NCBI GenBank assembly: GCA_037893245.1
Contig: JBAIAA010000538.1
Span: 62,001-126,000, forward strand
Reading direction: 5' to 3'
DNA length: 64,000 bases
From: Crossaster papposus
Lineage: Eukaryota; Echinodermata; Asteroidea; Velatida; Solasteridae
Of this stretch, positions 55,260 to 64,000 are shown in pieces. Below the pieces are notes generated by a model. It ran no database searches and was not told the DNA's origin. It saw nothing but the letters and a program-made list of their open reading frames with translations. The position numbers and the translations under genes were made by a program. Position 1 is the stretch's first letter, and each line of letters begins with the position of its first letter.

Positions 55260-56400
55260 GATACCCTGGACTCCGTCGCGTTGTACACAACGGAGGAGTT
55301 CAACCTGGGCTACTGTACCCATACCCCTAGCCTATGGCCCTGCACTAGAGTACACTCTGTGCTATAGGCCATACGTTCATCTGTGCAAGAAACCCGGGAT
55401 TTTATTCACTTATTTCATGAAAATCTTTTGGTCTCAAACTCGGCATGCAGTTTCATTTATAGTTAGCGCATCGATATTTTGCTAAAATTAGGACTTTTCC
55501 GTGTTTCCTTCTGGTGTAATTTGTCTCTAAATCTGCATTATAAAGTTTCAAAAAAATTCGCAATAAACGCAAAACAATATGGCGGAGCAAGTCTGCGCAG
55601 GCGCGGCGTGCAAAGCTCGTCGCACTGAACAACAGAGGCGCCCTCTGTTGTTCGGTGCGACGAGCGCGAAAAAAGCGATAACTAGAGTCAAGTAAATCGG
55701 ACTAGTGGTTTCCCTACCATTACCAATTCAGTTGTCCGGATATGATCTAGCCCTAGTCTAGCCTAGTCCGAGTAACTAAGCTAGCGGTAACATACCGGTA
55801 GTAGGGTCCTAGGGAGTTCCATTGGTTTTTCTACATTTAAATAAAAATGCCACTTTTCCCATATGTTTGCCCAAAGAAACATCAAATTTCACCCTCAAAA
55901 CGGCCACAAAAGTACTTGATATTTTTAGCTTAATTCTGCAAGCTGCCTCGGACACTTTGATTTTGAAAAATAGTGCATGCCGACCGTACCACTATACGCG
56001 GGGGTGCTCTGCGATGTCACAGGCCAGTGTATCGCGCTAGGCCTAGGAGACAACCAATTCTAATTCAGAGTTAATACTGGGCCCTATAGTTTAGTTATTG
56101 CTTTTTTAACATTCGGACATAATCTAGCAATACACTAGAGCCTGAGGACGGGCAACATGCATCAGGCCAAATGTCTTAAATAAAGTTCAAAATGTCGCCA
56201 AAATCCACACAAATACCTCAAAATTGTCTGAAAATGTCTCTCAGCAGCGAGCAAGGCTCCCCGGAAGGATCGATTACGAAAAAAACACTTGTAAGAACAA
56301 CATAATAACCACTGCCCGAAAATGGTTGAAAGCGAACGTCATTTTTCTTGCTTTTTTAGGCATCCATGCATGATTGTAAACAGATCAGTTAAACAATATT
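55260..56400. other. Non-coding stretch with one strong palindrome
   Basis: 55615-55665 is a near-perfect 51-bp palindrome (GCTCGTCGCAC...GTGCGACGAGC) centred on AGAGGCGCCCTCT. CCTAGTCCGAGTAAC at 55760 repeats the terminus of the giant structure. No gene recognised. Confidence 0.5.
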
Positions 56401-57950
56401 TACTGATATTTATTTAATGAATGATATGATTAACTGCGAGGTCACCGTGCGTGGCAAAAAGTCTGGGTCTGGCACTCTGGCTTGATGATAGCGTCTGTCC
56501 AACCATACTACACTACCGTCATTTCCACGTAAAGGTGTTAACCATTTCGCGCCGGGCGGAAATACCGAGCGCGTGACACGGAGCCGGGCTAGTTTAGCCT
56601 GACCTGCACGCTCCAGTGACTCCATTGAATTGCGCCCGGAAATAAACGGCCCCATTGTTTGGTCTTGCGTAATCCGCTCTTTGTTACCGAGTCTAGACAA
56701 TCCTCCAGCACTATAAAATTTATATAATTTTCGATGCCCGAAACTGGGCACCCGGCTGCGTGGTATCGGGAAAAATGCCCGATTTCGGGTAGCCCGGCGC
56801 CAAGTGGTTAAGGCACCTCGCGAATATCTTCTGGCAATCGCGGCAAACCATAAAGGCAACACGTTTGTATCAGACTTCACCTTTTTTCATCAAATTTCTT
56901 GGGAATGAAAGGTTCTATTTTTGCAAAATTTGGTCTAAAAGAACAAGTGAAAAAACTTGTGGGGGTGTATAGCGCCACATATTACGGGTCTATAACCCCC
57001 TAAATTCGCCCATTTATGATAATTACCAAAGCAATTACCAATGGTGTATCCTACCTTCAAGTCTGCAGGACTTGTAGGTTCGAAATACATGTACAGGTAC
57101 ATAAGACACATGGTTGATTGAAAGTGTGAGAACGAATGATGTGAAATATAGAACAGATGAAACAGTCAGAAAAACAGAAATAGAATCAGACAAGAACTTC
57201 TACCGAAGTAAAAACAAAAGGTGGCGTTTGTATGGTTCTCTTTCCCCAATGAAATACACTCCATGGGTGCTCCCTCCCCATTTTAATTGTGTTCACACAA
57301 TTTTTTTAAATTATTTTTCCATTAAAATGTCCTTTTTAAATTCCGTTACAAATTTTGATCAGAAGCAAACTGGCTGGGTACTGAGTTGGCTAGGTGCTGA
57401 CAAGGTGCTGATTTGGACAGGTGCCGAGATGGCTAGGTGCCAACGTTACCAACATTCGTCTTCCCGTACTCCAAAATATACGTAACCTAGTCGAGTCGGA
57501 ATTCATCAAGTCATACCCGAGTCAACTCGTTCTCAGGCCAACTCGTACCGAGTCAACTAGTGTCTGAGTCATCTCAAACCCTCAAACACATGTGACCTGT
57601 CACCACCAAGAGAGTAAAGTCGCACATTGTGATTTGGAGATATGGCCATCCAAAGTCAAAATATGAAGGGCGGGTAAATGTTGAGATTTTGCGTAATTTG
57701 GAAAGCCTAAGTCCTCTACATATTCTTATTTTTGGGGTGCAATCAGATGATCGAAAACCTCTTAAATTACGTGATTTTGTGTAGTGTTTGTGTAGTTAGT
57801 GTTTGGATTAAAGTTTATCAGTACGTGGTCTAATTACTTGTAACACCGTAATTAAATATGCAAATTAGGTCTTCGTAACTGTCCCACGTTTTTCGAAATT
57901 TTGATATTATGTTGATTATGCAATAGTGTGTACATATATGTGGGAAGTTT
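56401..57950. other. No supported gene
   Basis: A 156-codon minus-strand frame (56410-56880) lacks any motif, and a 123-codon plus frame (57114-57485) is low complexity. Repeated phrases GGCTAGGTGC and GAGTCAACT(C/A)G occur at 57387-57580. I see nothing else. Confidence 0.4.
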
Positions 57951-59215
57951 CAATAAGAAACTAGACGTGTGTTTGTGGACAAACACAGAGCTGTTTCGAT
58001 TGTCAAACGTTACTTTCAATATGTGTTCTTGTATCGTATTACGATCGAGGATCGAAACACAAAAGAGAACAAAAGGAACAAAGGATCCTCGAAGGACGGT
58101 TTGCTTGTACGAATTCGGTCCTCGATCGTTGGGGCAAGCGCTAGGTAATGGGGTTAGGGTATAGTAAAGGAATAAAGGAAAACACAATATCGATCCTCGG
58201 TCGTTATGTGGTTCACGACTATGTGTGTGTGTGGTGGTCTATGTGTGTGCCAAGTCTGAAGTCGATTGGATTTACACAAGTGCCAAAGATATATTAGTTC
58301 AAAAAACGTGTACAAATCCTATGGGGAAAATTGAACCTTTAATGTGACGTCACAGGATACTCGATGATGTCATCATGATGTCATCTTAATTTTCGTCTGT
58401 AACACATCCTGGAATACTTGCATACCAAGTTTGACCCCAATCGGACCTGTACTTCCAGAGATAGAGGGTCCTAAAAACTCAACCTTTAATGTGACGTCAC
58501 ATGACCCCCGATGACGTCATGACGATTTTCTCCTGGGCCCTCCTGGAGATGGTGGTCGAGGTGTGTGCTAAGTATCAAGTCGATCAAATTTACGAAAGTG
58601 TCAAAGGCAATAGTCTAAAGAAAAACGTGTACAAACCTATGGGAAAAAAATAGAAACTTTAACGTGACGCCCCGTGACCTTGAATGACGTAATCGTGCCG
58701 AATTTCTTCTAGGGCCGTCTGTTGATGGTGGTCTAAGTGTGTGCCAAGTCTCAAGTCGATCGGATTTACTAAAGTGTCAAAGTCAATAGTCTAAAGAAAA
58801 ACGTGTACAAAACCAATGGGAGAAAAATGTGAACCTTTAATGTGACGTCACGTGACCTTGAATGATGCAATCGTGCCGAATTTCTTTCAGAAACATCTGG
58901 GGGTGGTGTTCTAAGTGTATGCCAAGTTTCAAGTCGGTCGGATTTACCAAAGTGCCAAAGTCAATAGTCTGAAGAAAAACGTGTACAAAACCTATGGGGA
59001 AAATTAAACCTTTAACGTGACGTCAGGTGACCTTGAATGACGCAATCGAGCCAAATTTCTTCTAGGACCATCTGTGGGTGGAGGTCTAAGTGTATACCAA
59101 GTTTCAAGTCGATTGGATTTACCAAAGTGCCAAAGTGTATTGGCAGAACAAACGTGTGTAAATCCTATGGGTAAAAACACTGAAAGTGGGAAAAAAAATA
59201 AAAAAAATAGAACTA
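57951..59215. repeat. Third array of the ~175-bp CRE/ACGTGTACAAA repeat
   Basis: Same family and orientation as 1109-2620 and 3840-6420; ACGTGTACAAA near 58302, 58627, 58800 and 58978, with a variant near 59150. Units 58800-59170 are very close to 6030-6400. A 164-bp insertion lies at 58041-58204. Confidence 0.8.
58041..58204. mobile_element. 164-bp MITE-like insertion
   Basis: Ends ACGATCGAGGATCGA and, on the other strand, ACGACCGAGGATCGA. It splits a unit that is continuous in other copies (TTTCAATATGTGTGTGTGGTGG at about 2489). No clear target duplication. Confidence 0.6.
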
Positions 59216-60381
59216 CGTCTGTTCAAGGAACCGAACATAGGGCTTTTTCGCTTTCGCATTTTTTTAGAGTATTTTTTTTTCAAAAAAACTGAATTTAAGT
59301 TAATTTAAACAGATTAAAATAAATTCAAACTGATTAAAACGATGACGTCACACGTTTTTGAACTTTTTGTGCAACTATCTATCACCTAACAACACACAAT
59401 GATGTGTTATGTTAACACGATCCTTTGCTGAGATATGCCTTCAACGTCTAAAAACGTAATAATTCAAATATAATCGTAATATGACGTAACATTTGTCAAC
59501 ATGACGCTAGAGGGCGCTTTAACATTTTATGAAGTCACTGTTAACATTTGTGTTACTTACAACCTAGCCAGCTCCTAACATCGTTGAAAGTAAGTTCACA
59601 TCGTGTTTTACTTTTAATTACTTTTAAATTATAAGGAACTTCCGGTTTGGACCGGAAGGAAGTGTCGGGTCTTTTTGCATGTAATACAAATTATGAAGAC
59701 CACGGATTAATCTATCAATTCCCCTAAAAATCTAAATCAGATCTTTTACAGTTTATTTTATATTGATTTTCAAAGATTAAATTTAGAAATATTTGGTTGC
59801 TTGTAATCTGACACTTGATGACGTCATCGTGACGTAATTAACAGAAAGCTCGAGAGCTGTCTTAACTTTGCTATTTAAAGCAAAAATCTGGATTATATCT
59901 ATCGCGGTTGATTTTTAAGCGACGTTTTAAGGTTTTAAGGTCTTTTCATTGTAACTTCCGGTTTGGTGACGTCATAAATATTTCTCCGTCCCAATATGGT
60001 CTAAGCATGAAGCTGATTATATACACCGGTTATAAATTTATTTCAGAAAACTTCGCAACACACATCAACAGATTAATCATTTTAACCATTTTCAACCTGC
60101 CGCTAGCGGGCGCTATAACATGTTATGACGTCGCCGGAATTTTTTTGAAAAGTTTATTCTAGCCAGACAATAACATCGTTAAAAGTAAGTTCATATCATT
60201 TTTCACTTTCAAATTATAAGGCACTTCCGGTTTGGACCGGAAGGAAGGGTCACGTGATTTCACGCACAGGAGATAAAATGAAGATCCTGGATTATTCTAT
60301 TAATTGCCACAAAATTCAAGTTTCGGTCTTTTGCGGTTGATGTTTTATTGATTTTCAAAGATTAAATCAATTCACCTTTAA
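59216..60381. repeat. Copies of the ~590-bp CRE-rich unit
   Basis: 59480-59985 and 59986-60381 match 1-590 and 591-975 in order and orientation. The second copy breaks off after CCTTTAAGA, where the 60382 insertion begins. 59216-59480 is A/T-rich with no gene. Confidence 0.75.
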
Positions 60382-61930
60382 GACAAGTCAAAGGTAAAAT
60401 GCTCTGAGAGCATAATAAAAGGGCCAACGGGTTTCCAGTTAAAGTAAAATGCTGTGCGAGCATTCCAGCTAAAGTAAAATGCTGTCTCAGCACTGCACTC
60501 GCGTCAAAAAGGAAGTGGACAAGAGAATGCCAACGGGTTTTACCTCTTACCCCCCCAACAAGCGCAGACCGAGCGAAAGGTCAGCAGGTGTGGGCCACTA
60601 GTTCGGTGTGGGCGGGTCGAAACCGTTGCCCTCCCACCTCGCCCCCTCCTCCCATAGCAGCATGGACTCACAATCGGGTAGTCTAAAGCACCGACTCAAT
60701 GAGCCAATGAGAGAGAGACACACGCATTGGAGGGGAAAGCGCTGCACTCTCTGCGAGAGAGAGAAGCCCGCAACGCAAGAGAGTGGGAAGCCGATCACCG
60801 GCTATGTAACGCGGTCGGTGGTCACGTAGCTGAATAACTGGCACGAAATGGACGGCGCGTAAACAATAACTCGTGCTCGCGCGATAGGGCGGATGAGCAC
60901 GAGCTTATAAATAAGCTTATAATGGGCTTATTAACGGATAATCTCGATGCGCGCTGTGGGCCCACGGTGAAGTTCACTTCTTACCCGCTCTGTGCGCGCT
61001 GTGTATCAAGTAGTAAGTATGCTGCTGTTGGCGCTCACATGTTTCCGTGCAAAAGTTGTTGAGTATTGAAGCAAGGTGACATCTTTTTTTTTGGAATCCG
61101 GCACACGTGTCGGATGAATTAGAGAAAGCGTGCGTTCGCTGTGTATTTGCGAGCGTTTGTGAGACAAATGCGCGCAAGGCACAGCTACGTACGGTGGTCT
61201 AAAGGCGGAGAAAGAAGGCGGTGCTAAGTAGAATTGTCATTGTCAACTGACGTGATGACCTGTTGCAGTGTATGAAGTGCAACCCTATGCAGGCACAGGC
61301 GCTCATGCATTAGGTGTAGCTGACAGATGCTGAAAGTACGCCGGCGCAGATGTGCATGCAAAGCGGAGCGAAGGCTGTCAAGTGTCTTGGGCTAGCTGGA
61401 GGGTGTAGGTTAGAATTATGGGCGTAGCTAGTATGCGCCAGAGTAGAAGAGCGTGCATAGCGGCACCTAGGACCTCTCAGACAGTGTCGTCAGTGCAGGA
61501 GAGCGCGCAGCGTATATCGAACATTGGTGATAGTACTCTTTATAGCAACGCAAAACCAAAATTGAACTCCATCAAAGCCGTAATGGCTATCTTACGATGA
61601 CCCACCAGCATTAGTGTATGCAAATAAATGCAGTGATTACGGTACGGTGCTAACCAGTTAACATCTACTGCTCGGTGGGAGGGCAACGGTTTCGACCCGC
61701 CCACACCGAACTAGTGGCCCACACCTGCTGACCTTTCGCTCGGTCTGCGCTTGTTGGGGGGGTAAGAGGTAAAACCCGTTGGCATTCTCTTGTCCACTTC
61801 CTTTTTGACGCGAGTGCAGTGCTGAGACAGCATTTTACTTTAGCTGGAATGCTCGCACAGCATTTTACTTTAACTGGAAACCCGTTGGCCCTTTTATTAT
61901 GCTCTCAGAGCATTTTACCTTTGACTTGTC
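60382..61930. mobile_element. 1.55-kb foldback element with ~250-bp inverted arms
   Basis: 60382-60647 (GACAAGTCAAAGGTAAAATG...GGTTTCG...CCTCCCA) is inverted at 61674-61930 with very few differences. The arms include GCTGTG(C)GAGCATT-type internal repeats and CAAGCGCAGACCGAGCGAAA. The interior (60650-61670) has no recognised transposase. No clear duplication. Confidence 0.85.
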
Positions 61931-61939
61931 CACTTCCTT

Positions 61940-62536
61940 TTATTTAGTAGCTTGTGTTTGAACAGTAAGAAGTTTTTCGCGCGCCGACAGAATGCAGTCA
62001 CCGTCCGCCGCCATGGCAACAAGCTCACGCAAGCGCGCTTCGAGCGCGTCACGGTTGTCGGCGCGACTGTCGTAAGCGGCAAACTCGGCGTCGACAGCGG
62101 CCGACTGCAACTGCCGCAGACGCTCGCGCTGCTCTTTGCGCTTCGGTTGCGCCCGCTTTTGCGGTGGCGGCGCTGCGCTGCTTGGCTGCGCGGATGTGCT
62201 GGTGGCGGCGCGCTTGGGCAGATTTTTCACTGCAACGCTCGCGCGCTTCTTTTTGGCTTTCGCCGTACGAGCGCCAGCGACGTGACCGAGCATCGTCATG
62301 TCGGCGCCGGGCGACTGTACGATTTGCATGGCAGGCGTTGGGAGCGACGTCTGCTCGACCGTCACGGGCGGCGCCAGCAGCGCTTTTGCGCCCGTTTGCG
62401 CCCACCACTGCGCATCCTCTTTGAAGAGGAGCTCGATGATGGTGGCCGGCGACGGCGGCAGCAGCGCTTTGACGCCCGTGTGCGCCCACCACTGCGCATC
62501 CTCTTTGAAGAGGCGGGCGATACGCCGCTTGTGCAT
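61940..62536 (-). CDS. GC-rich 198-codon ORF, unknown, with duplicated N-terminal module
   Basis: Starts at ATG 62536, with an in-frame TAG shortly upstream, so no longer start is possible. Residues around 9-25 (LFKEDAQWWAHTGVKALL) are repeated at about 37-53 (LFKEDAQWWAQTGAKALL) by a ~93-bp DNA duplication. The middle is Ala/Pro/Lys-rich and basic (KAKKKRASVAVKNLPKR, QKRAQPKRKEQRERLRQL). The C-terminal third is probably helical (ALEARLRELVAMAADGDC). GC content is far above the surrounding DNA. No family recognised; it could be a real intronless gene of a virus-like or mobile element, or a chance frame in GC-rich DNA. Reading frames on the opposite strand are also open, which weakens the case. 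Confidence 0.4.
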   Translation of the reverse strand: MHKRRIARLFKEDAQWWAHTGVKALLPPSPATIIELLFKEDAQWWAQTGAKALLAPPVTVEQTSLPTPAMQIVQSPGADMTMLGHVAGARTAKAKKKRASVAVKNLPKRAATSTSAQPSSAAPPPQKRAQPKRKEQRERLRQLQSAAVDAEFAAYDSRADNRDALEARLRELVAMAADGDCILSAREKLLTVQTQATK

Positions 62537-62589
62537 TTTCTCGTATGCCGCCTAGAGGCGCGCGCAAATGTACTCGGAGGGTAGACTTG

Positions 62590-63440
62590 ACCCAAGTCGG
62601 ACTTACCATGGAGTTAAGACTACCAATTTGCTTTCGTCAATCCGGCCGAATAGTTATGTGCTTTGTTGGCCTTAGAAAAAAGGCGCCGTCATCTGGTTGT
62701 CGTTCCGCTATCGGCATCAACGCGATGTCATCATGTCAGTGCAGTAAATCCGACTTGACGGATCGGCCAATCAAACCCCCCGCGGTGATATGTAGTTATT
62801 CATAAATTATTTGCATACGCATCACATGGTTATGCGCGATGTATGCCAAATAAGTCCGCCAATCGGTACGGACTCGCTAGACCGCTAACGGACTATGGAG
62901 GAATGGTAGGCAGTACTGTCACTAGATGCTTTTTTCAAATTAAATAACTGCGTCCATACTTCGTTTATTTAGTTAGAGTATGGTATAGTGCAAACTTAAC
63001 GGCCGGACAATGTACACGATAGCAAGACTATTAAACCGTTTGTACATTTACACATAATGTACACTATGCACATGTGTATGTACATGTACATTGTACATCA
63101 CAATGTCCACGTATGTCCGTCACACAACTGGGTCAAAGTTCATATTATTACAGATATATGCTAATTCACATTGTTTGTCATTGTCAGATGGTCAGATTTG
63201 TATGACAACCCCCTCTGAGAAGTCGAAAATCAAAATTCTGTCCCAATAGAACTCATGCCCTTGATCTCCTGATCATTTTCGTTATTGGGTTCTTTTCGAT
63301 TCCGTGGAGCGATCGCGAGTTATTCCAGTCGGACTGAAGAAAGAATAAAATTAACGCAAAATCGGTGCACTGGCAAAGTAAGGGTGCCGCGGCGCTGCCA
63401 CTCCCAGCCGGGCGAACCCGTTGGGCGTGACGCTCCCGCG
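62590..63440. other. Non-coding remainder of the ~3-kb insertion
   Basis: AAGTCGGACTTA at about 62594 and TAAATCCGACTTG at 62747 form an inverted pair. GTACAT-rich palindromes lie at 63040-63100. No gene recognised. Confidence 0.4.
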
Positions 63441-63640
63441 TCACCCTAGATAAGGTCACGTGGCCCTGATGACGTCTTCCTCGTGGTGTCTGTCGGTGAG
63501 ACTGGAGTTCACTATTGGGTCTTCACCTGGGTCAAGTTTATGGGAATACGACTTTGTTTTTCCGTTAAAAGTGGTTTGAATTGTGCAAGCAATGTTTACA
63601 AAGTCTACGGGGTTGGATTCTGCGTAGCCGAAAGCGTGTT
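63441..63640. repeat. Tail of the ~590-bp unit and start of the ACGTGTACAAA repeat
   Basis: GTTCACTAT(A/T)GGGTCTTCACCTGGGT(T/C)AAGTTT and ACGACTTTG match 1028-1085, and TACAAAGTCTA(T/C)GGGGTT matches 1117-1135. This resumes the repeat that broke off at 60381. Confidence 0.75.
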
Positions 63641-64000
63641 TACCTACCTGTCGTACGCGGCGCCCTTCCCCATGGGCAATTTGATGACGTCATCCTGTTT
63701 CACAGTTTGGCGGCTAGTGTCCTCTTGGGTGAGCGTACATGTGCTTGCACGAACGATGTCAGTGGTGATACATTCGCTCAATACATAATACACTATCAGT
63801 ATCAGTGTATACGTACATGTACTAGCATGTATATTATACGTGTGCCATGCACACGTAAGGGGTCAATGCTTTTTGCACCTGGCCAAAACGATTACATTTC
63901 AAGGGTGCTGCAGGGTACGGGTATGTTCAAGTTCGTTTTTTGCCCCAAAACACAGGGAAGTTCGAGATCTACTTTTTACATTAACCTTTAGAGCAAAAAT
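63641..64000. other. No supported gene
   Basis: A 136-codon frame (63581-63991) has no motif. GTATACGTACATGTAC-type palindromes occur at 63808-63840. Confidence 0.35.

Noticed and set aside
56795-56880. tRNA-like GTGGTTAAGGC (A-box resemblance)
   Set aside because: No B box (GGTTCGANNCC) at a usable distance and no cloverleaf.
56410-56880. 156-codon minus-strand ORF
   Set aside because: No motif, no repeat conservation, no splice or promoter context.
61952-62584. 210-codon plus-strand ORF
   Set aside because: Antisense to the GC-rich ORF; Arg-rich composition typical of a shadow frame, although it shows how permissive the GC-rich DNA is.

Overview
The window reads as a transposon-dense stretch of a marine invertebrate nuclear genome, probably a deuterostome such as an echinoderm, hemichordate or amphioxus. 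This is an inference from the mixture of DIRS, Penelope-like, Gypsy, PIF/Harbinger, hAT and foldback elements, the recurrent TAGAGGGCGC motif, and spliced but decayed transposase exons. No host gene could be identified with confidence. No rRNA, tRNA or CRISPR array was recognised.

Layout. 1-6.6 kb: satellite-like repeats full of TGACGTCA palindromes (a unit of about 590 bp, then a unit of about 175-190 bp), a 54-bp minisatellite and A-rich hairpin tracts. 6.6-18.6 kb: a PIF/Harbinger DNA transposon with inverted ends and TTA target duplications. Its transposase exon was split by an 8250-bp Gypsy LTR retrotransposon on the minus strand (9584-17833) with apparently identical 1006-bp LTRs and an ATAT duplication. 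18.6-20.9 kb: non-coding repeats. 20.9-53.5 kb: the most striking object, two collinear inverted arms about 32.6 kb apart. Each arm has a unique outer block followed by a tandem array of a ~245-bp unit (about 18 units on the left, 14 on the right, in opposite orientation). This is the architecture of Foldback/Galileo-type elements at giant scale.

The arms and interior of that structure hold many nested insertions. The left array contains a 5.0-kb inverted-repeat element with TAA duplications (23547-28552), which carries a hAT-type MITE and a decayed Penelope-like reverse transcriptase. The interior (30.8-42.8 kb) has a RecQ-like helicase fragment beside a solitary array unit, a wrecked DIRS-like element, several MITEs, a palindromic 12-bp minisatellite and an interleaved A-B-A'-B' inverted-repeat cluster. 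The right array contains a DIRS element (45146-51318) with gag, RT/RNase H/methyltransferase-like pol and tyrosine recombinase. Its recombinase is split by a 1168-bp hAT-type insertion with an 8-bp duplication.

53.5-64 kb: a further inverted-repeat pair, a LINE ORF2 tail, a possible first exon, then a second block of the repeats seen at 1-6 kb. That block is interrupted by about 3 kb containing a 1.55-kb foldback element and a GC-rich 198-codon ORF of unknown function. The genes do not form a pathway: they are mobilisation machineries of separate elements, and the nesting gives their relative order of arrival.
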